A DNA stretch of 64,000 bases from Phallusia mammillata (lineage: Eukaryota > Chordata > Ascidiacea > Phlebobranchia > Ascidiidae). Each line of letters starts with the position of its first letter. Position 1 is the first letter of the stretch. The position numbers and the translations under genes were made by a program. The DNA lies in NCBI GenBank assembly GCA_003260075.1, contig QLIY01000114.1:140612-204611 (forward strand). The letters are read 5' to 3'. Shown piece by piece: positions 39,010-51,130 of this stretch. The notes beneath the pieces are model-generated. The model was not told the origin of the DNA and ran no database searches. It saw only the letters and a program-made list of their open reading frames with translations.

Positions 39010-39310
39010 ATTCCATATTAAAAAAACTAAAAGTACAACAGCAATTTATTAGATTTGTACAAAAACAACGTCTAAAATATTATGGACACATAAATCGACA
39101 CCACAAAACTTTGGAATATTTGTGGTAACATGGACGACCCCGCGGCAAGAGATCAAGGGGAAGGCAAATACCGCAATATATAGAGCAAATTAAACATGCA
39201 GTGAATGCCACATCACCTGTGGAGCTAGTTTGATGCTGCTCGAACCAACAGAGCTGAAAACAAATATGTGGCAGCGTCAAACTGCTAAGCGGATGACACG
39301 CTTATGTGAG
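39010..39310 (+). mobile_element. Decayed LINE reverse-transcriptase C-terminal tail
   Basis: The plus-strand frame reads QRLKYYGHINRHHK, then GRPRGKRSRGRQIPQ and IEQIKHAV. This is the typical W/YFGHxxR...RGKRxRGRP tail of non-LTR retrotransposon reverse transcriptases. It is interrupted by in-frame stops, so it is a relic; no upstream RT domain is present. Confidence 0.65.
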
Positions 39311-39493
39311 CAGTAAGAAAGTTTGTTTTTTAATCAGCTCGTCTACCGGTCACGACATATACGAGTGACACCGGGGTGTGGCAAATAAACGCCCAACTTG
39401 AAAATCAACATTTTAAACGATATTTCCAAATTCTATCACTTCAGGATATGCTAAAGAGGCTTACCTTTGCAACCAAAAAGGTTTATGCAAGTT

Positions 39494-39772
39494 TCATAAA
39501 AATATTTTATATCCAATTGCAACGGAAGTTTTTATGCCTTCTGACAATGTTTCGTTATAGTCCAAATTGATTTTATAAAATGCAAGTTTAATATAATTGC
39601 AATGAACAGGAACATGTTTGTCCGCAGGCAACACGTATTGTTTCGCTTTGGCAGTATATCGGCCGCATACATCAGTGTACAAGGTACACGGCCCTCCAGT
39701 TTGCTTGGACTTACATCCTGAAATACCTTTTCTCATTCCACCTGTTCGCTGCCACAACTGAGCATAAAACAC
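39494..39772 (-). other. Unrecognised open frame, 92 codons
   Basis: A minus-strand frame with fairly protein-like composition (RTGGMRKGISGCKSKQTGG, YTDVCGRYTAKAKQY) but no recognised domain, splice partner or promoter. It may be part of a degenerate mobile element; low confidence that it is coding. Confidence 0.2.
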
Positions 39773-40152
39773 AGAGGTAGCGGGTTTGAAATAAATAAGG
39801 AAAGTTTCAACTTCCTTATACGAGTAATAAAAACAAAGCAGTTAACCGACCATTTGAGTTTCGTCACATAATGTCAGAACCCATGGAAAATTAACGCAAA
39901 CGGTAACGAATTTCACTAAATGGGAAGATGCGCAGACTGAAACAAAGTAAGAGACAATTGTTTAATATTCAACCCGTATTTTCTTACACTATCACGCAAG
40001 CACTTCAGTAATAACATACTGTCAGCGAGTCACCACACGTACTTCAGAAAAAAAATGCACTGTAGTTTTTCAAAAAAGTAGGGTAGATTTTGTCATCTAA
40101 AGCGGCTATAGGTTAAACAAGACAAAAAAGCACTTACGTAAGTTCCTTAATA

Positions 40153-42046
40153 CAGGGGTGCAAAAAATTTTTCGGAATCTGGTAGCGCGCAAAAAATTTT
40201 AGTAGCACATGCATTTTTGTGTATGTGTCTTTTTCCACCTAATGCACAACCTTTTCGCTACTAATAGCTGTATCGCATGTCCCTATTTTACAAACGGCCA
40301 CCAAATGTCTCGAATTGTTTATAATTTAGTGATTTAAAGAATTTTATGTCTTATCCATAGATTGAACTGAACAGCTTTAATGATTTGTTTCAATTGTTAA
40401 TGACGCCACTATCTAAATTGTTAAGTTGCTTGTTGCCTGACATTTGACATTGTTTGCACACAATAGCGTACCAAAAAATCTGTCACGTATTGCTACCGAG
40501 ACTAGCCCCGAAAAATCTATTTATACCAGTTTTATAGCCTAATCAATGCATTACCGCCAACACATATACTTCCATATACAGTTTCGCGACCGCACTAATT
40601 CGTCTGTCTCCGGGTACGCATACGACGGCAGGTTGTGGAGCACTGTGCTTCGATAACATCACGGCATAGTCTATTGGCATAGGTTTTGCTCGATATCCAG
40701 TTTTTAACCCGACGCCTGACAAATCGTAGTTAAAATTGCTGATTCGGCAAATCGGTCTTTCGGCTCGTCTCATATGTGCTCAGATACGAACAGCAAACGT
40801 CCAAACCGGACGCAGAGATTGTGTTGCNTAGGCCTACCATATTTCCATCCCCAAAAAGGAGGACACATTGTTGCAAAGAACATAAAAAAAAAACAATTTA
40901 AGGCCCACCAAAAATAAAAGCTTTAGAAATTAAATGATATACAATATAGTTTGACGTTTATCACACCACAACATTAAAATAAGTATTTTAAAAAAGGAAA
41001 ACCTGTATTTTTTGAAAAATAAGCTGAAGATCTATATTTTGCTGTTTTAAATAGCACAATTGTCACATATGTATTTGATAAATCAGAAATTTCTTTAAAA
41101 GGGGGACATTTGGGAAGTTTTTCTTTTCCTCGGAGGACAACTTGTTTTTTTGTCAAAAAGGAGGACATGTCCTCCAAAAACAAGACGTATGGTAGGCCTA
41201 GTTGCAACGGCAACTGAGTCAAAAATCCATGCAAAGTGATCGTTCGCAAAATTAGTTGCAGAAATGGCAGACTAAAGCACGTTTTACTCGTTTATAAAAG
41301 TATCGGTATTTGTTCCGATGCCACCTAAGTATCGGATGAGTAGCGATGCCACAAATAGCATCAGGTAATACTGTATTATCAGGCTAACTCTAAATACAAC
41401 AACATTTATTGATTTATGTTATATGACGCATCATACGAAGATTTGAAATTATGACCTCAGCATATTTTTGTGGCAAACGTTTTATGCCAAAATATTGCGT
41501 ATTTTCAAATCTATTAGCTACAATCCGTTGAAAATGTTTGTGCGACGTGAGTGACGTGTTGTTGAGTGCATGTTTTGAGACACGTGTGCGATTGTATCCT
41601 AACCACGACGATCAGCATCACATTCGCGCCCAATGTGTGAGAAGGCTTGTTATGATAGTGAAAAGTAAATGTTCTTTTTAGGTTGTAAAAACGTGTGCGG
41701 AAATCACTACTTCAACTGTCACGTCGTGTCAATTGATGATTGCACATTTTACACAGTTACCGTAGCATCGCGATAGTGCCTCATAAAATAAGCTACTCAC
41801 GTAATTCGGTCGCGGCTTGACTCAAGCGTGTTTTTCGCGAAAACAATATTGTTAGATCGTTGCCTACTCTCTATTTTTCTGCTAATTGTGCCACTTCATC
41901 AGTACTTTATTATTATTCTAAAAACATTTTTGAGAATTAATTAAAAAATATATAGACCACCTTTAATTGTGACTACAAACTGCGGTCGCGCACGCAAGTT
42001 TATTGGTCGCGCGGCGCGACCGTGCGACCGCATTTTTGCACCCCTG
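40153..42046. mobile_element. Non-autonomous hAT element, 1.9 kb, perfect 8-bp target duplication
   Basis: The left end CAGGGGTGCAAAAAATTTTT and the right end GCATTTTTGCACCCCTG are inverted repeats. CCTTAATA stands directly before 40153 and again directly after 42046. No transposase frame was recognised inside. The right sub-terminal region is rich in CGCGACCG motifs. A second element is nested at 40829-41203. Confidence 0.88.
40829..41203. mobile_element. Nested element with TAGGCCTACCATA inverted ends
   Basis: TAGGCCTACCATA begins just after the n at 40828 and TATGGTAGGCCTA ends near 41203. GTTGC flanks both sides. GGAGGACA and TGTCCTCC sub-terminal motifs are also inverted. It is probably a MITE inserted into the larger hAT element; the n hides the exact left boundary. 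Confidence 0.6.
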
Positions 42047-42137
42047 CCTTAATACAACCCAGAAAGAAAGCTCAAAGGTGCATGTTGTTTAAAAAAGTTT
42101 CAAACCCTTAAACCGAGTTGCCCCCAAAACACACGTC

Positions 42138-43745
42138 AGTTTGTCACTGATTCACTTGGCCCGCAGGTTAGAAACGCAGTCATTTAGAAATGCAAGATTG
42201 TTGTTTACGCAAATTTGTCGGGTAAATACAGCGAGTGTATGACGAAACACAGGTGATGCGAAAACGGGTAGAGCGTTGGCTTTAGGCCTTTTTTCAGCTG
42301 GATAGTATGAAAACAAAGCTAAAAGTTATACAGTTAAATAATAGAACCGCAGCAATAATTCATAATTATGGTCCCTTCAAGACACAAGGTACGCTTGTGC
42401 CAAGCACTTATATTATCCGAATAGGAATTGGTCTAAAACTTCGGCCCATGTGCTATCAAACTTTAAAAAAATGCTTGTCAAAATAATGCAAGAGGAATGA
42501 AATAACAATATTTTTTCATCAACATCATGCAATGTTTTCTGAAATGATCTAATAAAATTAATTTTGATGAATTCGGTTACATTCGGCAATTTTGAAGAAT
42601 CAACAATGAAGATCAACTGTGATTAAAGTATTCACAAACAAATGATAACATTAAATAATTGCTGACATCGGTCAACCATGTAATTGTAAATTGTTTACCC
42701 TATCGCATTAAATAAAGTCTTTTAGAAGCATTTTTTTCTTGTCCAGATGAATTTGGTAGGGTATCAAAGACAGCAACAGTACCAGTGGAAAATGTCATCT
42801 CTTCATATGCATGCAATCTTTTAAAAACAAGAAACTGTTTTATTGCCAGAAAATTTGACAGAATTAGACAAATTAAACCAGAAGCCATCCACCCTTGACA
42901 TGCATTTTTTTAAAATCTTACCACATCTTGGTTTGAAGTGCTGTTCCCCCCCCCCCAGTTTGTCACTGATTCACTTGGCCCGCAGGTTAGAAACGCAGTC
43001 ATTTAGAAATGCAAGATTGTTGTTTACGCAAATTTGTCGGGTAAATACAGCGAGTGTATGACGAAACACAGGTGATGCGAAAACGGGTAGAGCGTTGGCT
43101 TTAGGCCTTTTTTCAGCTGGATAGTATGAAAACAAAGCTAAAAGTTATACAGTTAAATAATAGAACCGCAGCAATAATTCATAATTATGGTCCCTTCAAG
43201 ACACAAGGTACGCTTGTGCCAAGCACTTATATTATCCGAATAGGAATTGGTCTAAAACTTCGGCCCATGTGCTATCAAACTTTAAAAAAATGCTTGTCAA
43301 AATAATGCAAGAGGAATGAAATAACAATATTTTTTCATCAACATCATGCAATGTTTTCTGAAATGATCTAATAAAATTAATTTTGATGAATTCGGTTACA
43401 TTCGGCAATTTTGAAGAATCAACAATGAAGATCAACTGTGATTAAAGTATTCACAAACAAATGATAACATTAAATAATTGCTGACATCGGTCAACCATGT
43501 AATTGTAAATTGTTTACCCTATCGCATTAAATAAAGTCTTTTAGAAGCATTTTTTTCTTGTCCAGATGAATTTGGTAGGGTATCAAAGACAGCAACAGTA
43601 CCAGTGGAAAATGTCATCTCTTCATATGCATGCAATCTTTTAAAAACAAGATACTGTTTCAATGCCAGAAAATTGGACAGAATTAGACAAATTAAACCAG
43701 AAGTCATCCACCCTTGACATGCATTTTTTTAAAAACTTACCACAT
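42138..43745. repeat. About 810-bp near-identical duplicate joined by a C run
   Basis: 42138-42945 is repeated at 42957-43740 with an offset of about 819 and almost no differences, joined by 11 C (42946-42956). This is the cleanest overlap duplicate in the window. Minus-strand open frames at 42413-42616 and 42700-42888 reappear at 43232-43435 and 43519-43707 only because of it. Confidence 0.85.
42594..42624 (+). pseudogene. Possible relic of a fibrinogen-domain last exon (copy at 43413-43443)
   Basis: The plus-strand segment ending EESTMKINCD-stop matches the terminal ESTMKIRCD-stop of the fibrinogen genes at nucleotide level (GAATCAACAATGAAGATCA is shared). Upstream sequence does not continue the homology. 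It is either a remnant of a fourth gene or a chance short match extended by shared 3' sequence. Confidence 0.35.
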
Positions 43746-44745
43746 CTTGGTTTGACAAGCTGTATTACTTTTTGTAAGGCTTGCAATCTTATAATTGAAT
43801 CATGAGTGTGTAGTTAACACTGTTTAGCATTGTTGGTCTTTATACAGGCAGATCTAAAAAATAAACATGAGATTAGACAGTGAGAAGTCAAAAATAACAG
43901 ATGGAGGTTCTATTATAAGCCTTACCATCTCCTTTCTTGTCAGCATAATCTATAAGTAAAAAACAGCAAACCACAAAATCTCACTGTAAATAAAATAGAA
44001 TATAACATTAAGACTAGAATAGACTTCTGTTCCTTTCTTGTAAATGTGGTCAATCACCAAACATTCTTGAAGGTAAATGAGGCACCTGCATGAAAATGAT
44101 ATTACGTCAATTAATGTCAGGTGATTATAAACTTGTACACCACAGGTTTTTACAAAAATGATACTTAGCAACATAATCAAGTTTTAGCTCTAATTAAAGA
44201 ATGTTGTGTAGTCCAATGATAACAGTACACTTAACACTGAATATCACTGTCACAATACCTACAGCGGAGCTCTTCAGTTCTTAAAAAGCCCATGTCTTGT
44301 TATAGCTGATGTATATTGCAAGTGTAGGTTCAATAATCAAGATAGCTAAAATCAATGCTCTAAAAATACTGTACACAAAAAAAAAACACGAGTAAAAAAG
44401 AACTTTTTCAAAATGGTTCATAATGTGAATGCAAAAACAATTCATTATTGCTGATCATATTGTGTCAACAAATATTTTTGCATGCATCTGTGGTGCAGTT
44501 TTAGTTTTTTTTTTATGCCATGTTAGAGCAATAAATTGTGTACACTTATAGCAGCAGTATTTACTGTACAACATGCAGTACATCCTATATAAATACAAAT
44601 ACGAGAAGAAAGCATGCACTTTGGTTTTTACTTTCAGGTAAAAATAAAACATTAGAATTAGTTGATAGACAGGGTTTTCCAAAATAAATTGTCCTTGTAT
44701 TTGCATTCCTTATATAAGTGGTTAAACTTCACAAAAAACAGCTTT
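43746..44745. other. Non-coding AT-rich stretch
   Basis: No exon, RNA gene or element with recognisable ends is seen. Confidence 0.45.
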
Positions 44746-46060
44746 ACACAGAAACAACATCAACAAAAAAGCCAGAGGCTTTTGACTAAATAGTGAAGGG
44801 GCTGATATTTAAATATTTTTCGGATAAAAGTCTCTTATTTTGCTTTTCCAACTTGATTTTGAGTTAATTTATTGATGTTTTGAATTTGCGCGATGCGCAG
44901 TCAGGCGTAACCTGCAAAGCAATTTCACCATTCACAACGTTTCAATTACAATTTTGAAATATTCACTTTTTTACCCCCCCCCCTCAGGCGTAACCTGCAA
45001 AGCAATTTCACCATTCACAACGTTTCAATTAAATTTTTGAAATAATCACTTTTCAGATAGCCTAATTATTACTAATAAGTTATCTACAATTAAACAAACT
45101 TTCGTTTAAATCAAGTACCAAGTTTATGCTGCCAGGCATAGTACCAAGTTCATAGAGCTCTTCTGGCAAATGTATTTTTATTCTGACGTTTTTTTTTTTT
45201 CAGTTCCACAAAATGTGTTTAAAGCAGTTTGAAAAATCACCCCCCCCCCAGCCTAATTATTGCTAGTAAGTTATCTACAATTAAACAAACTTCCATTTAA
45301 ATCAATCAGCTATTGCTGCCACGCATAGTATCAAATTTATAGAGCTCTTCTGGCAAATGTATTTTTATTTCGACGTTTCGACGTCCTATACAGGTCGTCT
45401 TCATCTGGGTAAATATCACTGAATGCGACTCTATAACTTGAAACTTCAATTTACTTAATATTACGTAACATCATAGTATCAGTAAAGCATTAAAAATCGT
45501 AGACAATTTTACACTGTAAAGCAAGGATGCACAATCTTTTCGCTATGACGGCCGCCTCGCAGATTCTTATTTCACCAACGACCGTCATTTGCCTGCTTGC
45601 TTGATTTTAAAATTAGTGATGTAAACTAGTAGGCCTACAATATATATATATACTTTTCGGATTGTTTGCACACAATAGACATACAAACAAGTCTGACGCA
45701 TATGGCTACTAGGCTGGGAATACTTTTTTCAGTCCCACAAAATGTGTTTAAAGCTGTTTGAAAATCAAAATACCAGCAATAAGGGTTTTCATTTACGTCA
45801 CGCCTGCAAATACATTTATTTTGATATACATGTTTACGGCCGTAAAATTCGTCTACACGGCCGCATGTGGCCGTTCGTCCGCAGTTATGCACCCCTGCTG
45901 TAAAGCAACAAGTATTGCTACCAAACGTCAATTCGCTAATATTCTAGTTAATTTTGCACCTAACAATTTGCAAAACACCTATTATGTGACGTCGGCCTAT
46001 GTCGCTTTACAGTCATGACGTCACATGACCCGAAAACGCAGGGGTTCATTCTTAAACAAA
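44745..46060. repeat. Segment repeated at 50090-50760
   Basis: The two regions share GCGCAGTCAGGCGTAACCTG, the GCTCTTCTGGCAAATG repeat, the GGCCGTAAAATTCGT/GGCCGCAATATTCGT hAT interior and the TGACGTCACATGACCCGAAA segment in the same order. Overlap joints at C runs 44974-44983 and 45240-45249 complicate the first copy. This is probably a true segmental duplication on top of haplotype overlap. Confidence 0.55.
45522..45897. mobile_element. hAT MITE, 376 bp, exact 8-bp target duplication
   Basis: The left end is CAAGGATGCACAATCTTTTC and the right end GTTATGCACCCCTG. CTGTAAAG immediately precedes and follows the element. The first six bases of the left end are slightly degraded relative to CAGGGGTGCAC. 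Confidence 0.82.
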
Positions 46061-46084
46061 ATAATGTAGAATGCAATAAATTGT

Positions 46085-46440
46085 CACGACATGTTTTTCT
46101 CCGGTTCTTAACCTACAAGTAAGGGTTTTGGCCCAATAGCCACTGTTCGGACATTTCAATCAACTTGTTGACCCGATCACCCACCTGTAAAAGAATGGTT
46201 CCTCGTCTACAAATATTTTTAACACGCGATATGACTTGTGCGGCAGGCCCCCCCCCCTCTTAACCTACAAGTAAGGGTTTTGGCCCAATAGCCACTGTTC
46301 GGACAATTCAATCAACTTGTTGACCCGATCACCCACCTGTAAAAGAATGGTTTCTCGTCTACAAATATTTTTAACACGCGATATGACTTGTGCGGCAGTA
46401 AATTGGTTTCCTTGCGTGGTTTCGAATGCAGATTTTGCGC
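46085..46440. repeat. Overlap duplicate joined by a C run
   Basis: 46105-46247 and 46258-46400 are near-identical and separated by 10 C. No coding content. Confidence 0.75.
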
Positions 46441-46659
46441 AGACTTTCTCTTAACTTAGTTCCGATTTAGTTTTATGAATGGATTTTCTCATGTCATTGC
46501 GACAAAACAGCATCTGTTTATTAACGCTACGATCCAAACAGCGGATAAACAAAACAATTCAGCACCGCAGATGCGGATATTTGAACTAGGTTTCGAAAGG
46601 AGAAATTGCGACACATGGAAATAATGGCAGCCTATAGGGATTGTTTTTCAACATTTTTT

Positions 46660-49074
46660 ACTTTCATTTTAACCCCTCTTAATTATAATGCAGCATTCAC
46701 AACATAAAGCGCTGCTATCTACAAGGCACAAGCTACTTGGCTTAAAAAAACACACAAAACTCATTCACCTAAAGAATAGGTTCTCCATTTCCCGTTTGCA
46801 GATTTCAATACCAATACCTGCAATTTCGCACAAACCTGACTTTATAGCTTTGTTAACTTGTCAAATTCAACCTTTTGCACCCAGTTAGGAACACCTGTCT
46901 TACAGTAAAATATGGGTCAAATCATGGTAAATGTAGTCAAAAGGAATTGGCCTCAATGCTAAAGGACATATAAATATCACATTACAATTAATTACAAAAC
47001 TCAATTTAATCCGAATTCTCTCAAAAATATTTGCCTCTTTGGATTAAGCTTGTGAAGTAGCCTAGTTTTGTACAAAAGTTTATCTATACCCCCCCCCCTA
47101 ATTACAAAACTCAATTTAATCCGAATTCTCTCAAAAATATTTGCCTACTTGGATTTAGCTTGAGAAGTAGATTTAGCTTGAGAACCCAGTTTTGTACAAA
47201 AGTTTATCTATGTTGACCATTTATTCACAGAGCGTTTTTATTCAAGTTTGGTAAAAATGATGTTTATTGTAAGAACTACATATTCGCCAATAGGCTACAT
47301 TACACGAAAGCGGTCATAAAAACAAAAAAAGTTTTTGGTCGAAAAAGTCCCGCTCAGCTGTGAGCGACGAAGCGTGAAATGACGTCACGATTCTAGGCGT
47401 ATAAAGCGCGCAGAATTTGGTGCAAATGCAAGTAGATTTGGGTGTCTTGCCCCTTGCCCCCCCCCCGACGAAGCGTGAAATGACGTCACGATTCTAGGCG
47501 TATAAAGCGCGCAGGATTCGGTGCAAATGCAAGTAGATTTGGTTGTCTTGCGCCAAATAATAGTCGATTAAGTGAACATCGGGTTTTGAGTACTAGGTAA
47601 AAGCGTAATATGTGGTTATGCAATATTATTTCGGTAAATCGCATTGTGTTATCACGCCAACAGGTGTTATATATGCTATGACAATTATTTTCAAACATGT
47701 AAGTTGTCTAAATACTTGTTCGGTATTTTCTGCCAGATAAGGAATGCAGCCAGATATTATTTGTTTTAAATCATTAGTAAAAACCTAAAAAGTAAACGTA
47801 GTTTATGCACGAGAATGTAACGTACTTCACTAGTAAAGCAAAACGTAAAAATTCATAATGCCTAATGTGGCTAAAAAGATGGCCGTACCTAGGGCAGGGC
47901 TACTCAATTAGTTTTGCCAAGGGTCCAGATGGAAAAGGTAAGAATTACTAAAGGTCCGGACACTTCTGTCGAAAATGCAAATACAAGAGAAGTTAGCCAG
48001 TTTGAGTTATAGCTAACGGGGAGAATCGCGGTCCAAGCCCCCCCCCCTTTAACCCCTCTTAATTATAATGCAGCATTCACAACATAAAGCGCTGCCATCT
48101 GCAACCTACTTGGCTTGGAATACCATACAAAATACCTTCCACCTAAAGCATAGGTTCTCCATTTCCCGTTTGACTGTTTGCAGATTTCAATACCAATACC
48201 TGCAATTTCGCACAAGCCTGACTTTATAGCTTCGTTAATTTAACCCTTTGCATCCAGTTAGGTACACCTGTCTTACAGTAAAATATGGGTCAAATCATGG
48301 TAAATGCAGCCAAAAGGAATTGGCCTCAATGCTAAAGGACATATGAATATCACATTACAATTAATTACAAAACTCAATTTAATCCGAATTCTCTCAAAAA
48401 TATTTGCCTCTTTGGATTAAGCTTGTGAAGTAGCCTAGTTTTGTACAAAAGTTTATCTATATTGACCATTTATTCACAGAGCGTTTTTATTCAAGTTTGG
48501 TGAAAATGATGTTTANAAGTTTGGTAAAAATGATGTTTATTGTAAGAACTACATATTCGCCAAATTACACGAGAGCGGTCATAAAAACGAAAAAGTTTTT
48601 GGTCGAAAAAGTCTCGTTCAGCTGTGAGCGACGAAGCGTGAAGTGACGTCACGATTCTAGGCGTATAAAGCGCGCAGAATTTGGTGCAAATCCAAGTAGA
48701 TTTGGGTGTCTTGCGCCTTGTAATAGTCGATTAAGTGAATATCGGGTTTTGAGCACTAGGTAAAAGCGTAAGATGTGGTTATGCAACATTATTTCGGTAA
48801 ATCGCAATGTGTTAACACGCCAACAGGTGTTATATATGCTATGACAATTATTTTCAAACATTGTCTAAAATGTAAGTTGTCTAAATACTTGTTCGGTATT
48901 TTCTGCCAGATAAGGAGTGCAGCCAGATATTATTTGTTTTAATTCATTAGTAAAAACCTGAAAAGTAAACGTAGTTTATGCACGAGAATGTAACGTACTT
49001 CACTAGTAAAGCAAATCGTAAAAATTCATAATGCCTAATGTGGCTAAAAATATGGCCGTACATAGGGCAGGGCA
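46660..49074. repeat. About 1.3-kb duplicate: 46664-47899 versus 48050-49074
   Basis: Same order of sequence in both copies, with scattered substitutions and small indels, joined through C runs at 47089, 47457 and 48038 and an n at 48516. The copies duplicate a GCGTATAAAGCGCGCAG segment (47395-47420, 47499-47515, 48660-48676) next to TGACGTCACG, which looks like a promoter (CRE-like site 20 bp before a TATAAA). No gene was found downstream of it. Confidence 0.6.
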
Positions 49075-49083
49075 CCCCCCCCC

Positions 49084-49557
49084 CCCCCCCCTGGTTCCCA
49101 ACCGCCGGTCCGCGTGAATAGTTTGCCTGTCCGCAAATTATCTTCATTTATGCCAAGCTACTTTTTAAAATGGAATGATAGGCCTACTGCAAGATTGTAG
49201 GTACCTGCCAAACTCATTTTAACCTTTGCTGTAAAACTGGGGTATAGCTCTCCACTCTTGATACCCGCAAAGTTGTTTCGTAAAGTTTTTGTGGCGTTTA
49301 TGATTGTTTTGTCATAAACTGCGTCTAGCATTCAACGTTTGAGTTGAGTTGTTTGCCGCTTGGTTGTAATTTTTCGTCCTTGATACTTAGGCTATGACTG
49401 AATCTTGCATTATGTTGTGCAAGATTTGTCTGTTACATTCACTATAAATGTCTGTTACATTCACTATAAGCTTATAATCTTACGATCTTTTGTTGCCGGT
49501 CTGTATATTTCTTTACTTTTTTTCGGTCCCATGGCGTAGAAAGGTTGGGAACCACTG
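49084..49557. mobile_element. hAT MITE with the left tip replaced by C
   Basis: TGGTTCCCAACCGCCGGTCC starts right after a 17-nt C run (49075-49091) and AGGTTGGGAACCACTG ends at 49557. The interior GTCCGCAAATTATCT matches the element near 51120-51180. The left tip is lost at the joint. Confidence 0.65.
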
Positions 49558-49698
49558 ATACAAAGCACGGGTGCACAACCTACGCTCGTTATAGATATAT
49601 TAAGGGCTGACAAACTCGCGACCCACGAAGCCCTCCAATGCGGCCCACGAACACTCAACAACAATTGTTTTGTCAGATTTTTATCTATTTATAATAAT

Positions 49699-49699
<1 letters not shown>

Positions 49700-49755
<56 letters not shown>
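49700..49755. other. 56-nt C run, gap placeholder
   Basis: A pure C homopolymer between unrelated AT-rich sequences. It interrupts what looks like another hAT-type terminal region (GCCCACGAACACTCAACAAC). Confidence 0.7.
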
Positions 49756-49757
<2 letters not shown>

Positions 49758-50827
49758 GAAATTAATTAAACACATATTTACAGAAATTTAATTTTTAAAT
49801 AAAAATTCAAGTGCTATGAATAGAAATAATAGTAATTAAACCGTTTCTCAAAGCGTTAAGTATTAGTCAAGTGTGCGCAACCTGCGGCCACAGAGACGAG
49901 TTTGTACGGCCGTGATCATTTCCATGAAATATACGTAGTGGCAGCCGTGGCGTAATTGAAACTCCTTTGCTAAAAAAAAGATTTTTAAACTGCTCTAAAC
50001 AGATTTTGTGTTACTGAAAATAGTATTACCAGCCTAGTAGCCATATGGGTCAAACTTTTTGGCGCCTATTCAAACTTTTTGGTGCCTAAACAACACCAAC
50101 AAAAGAGCTAGAGGCTTTTTACTAAATAGTATAGGGACTGAAATTTAAATATTTTTCGAATAAAAGTCTCTTATTTTGCTTTTCCAACTTGATTTTGAGT
50201 ATTGTTCAGAATTTCCTCGATGCGCAGTCAGGCGTAACCTGCAAAACAATTTCACAACGTTTCAATTAAATTCTCGAAATATTCAAGTTTCAGATAGCCT
50301 AATTATTGCTAGTAAGTTATCTACAATTAAACAAACTTCCATTAAAATCAATGAGCTATTGCTGCCAGGCATAGTTTCAAGTTTATAGAGCTCTTCTGGC
50401 AAATGTATTTTTATTCCGAAGTTTTTTTTTAGTTCCACAAAATGTTTTTAAAGCAGTTTGAAAATCAAAATATCAGCAATAAGAGTTTTTATTTACGTCA
50501 CGGTCGCCAATACATTTATTTTGGTATTCATGTTTACGGCCGCAATATTCGTCGATACGGCCGAATGTGGCCCCTTCGCCTGCAGGTTATGCACTCCTGC
50601 TGTAAAGCAACAAGTCATGCCAACCGAATGTCAAATCGTTAATATTTTAGTTAATTTTGCACCTAAAAATTTGCAAAACACCTATTATGTGACGTAAGTC
50701 TATTTCGCTTTGCAACCATGACGTCACATGACCCGAAAACGCCGGGGTTCGTACTTAAACAAAATAATAGAAAAGCAAAACGTAAAAAGTCATAATGCCT
50801 AAAGTAGCTAAAAATATAGCAGCACCT

Positions 50828-51130
50828 AGGGCAGGGGTGGCCAGACTTTTTTACCAGAGGGCCATATTTGCAACTGTCTTGGAGGACCGGATTAAATGAG
50901 ATTTACGTAAGGCTATGTTAGCTACTTACGTCATGGTTGGCTGACTGTTCTAAAACATAACGCTGCAAGGGCATTTATTCTAAAGTAACAACGCTTGCCA
51001 CAAGCTACTGCTATTAGCAGCCAGCGCTGTTGCACTGCTTGTTCACAGTGGTAAATATGGTGCTTGGAAAAAACCCAGGTAAGGTGTTTGGCGGGCCGGA
51101 TGAAACAGGACTGGGGGCCGGACGGCCGGT
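50828..51130. mobile_element. hAT-type element (CAGGGGTGGCCAGACTT)
   Basis: It starts CAGGGGTGGCCAGACTTTTT at about 50830 and contains CCAGAGGGCCATATTTG and GGCGGGCCGGATGAAACAGG, typical of short hAT elements. The right end is obscured by a following element fragment (GGCCGGTCAGCGTGAATAG). Confidence 0.5.

Noticed and set aside
42413..43707. Duplicated minus-strand frames of 67 and 62 codons as a gene pair
   Set aside because: They are copied by the overlap duplicate at the C run, have no recognised domain, and no splice arrangement links them convincingly.
44455..44706. Minus-strand 83-codon frame
   Set aside because: AT-rich composition, no domain, no splice or promoter context; a chance frame.
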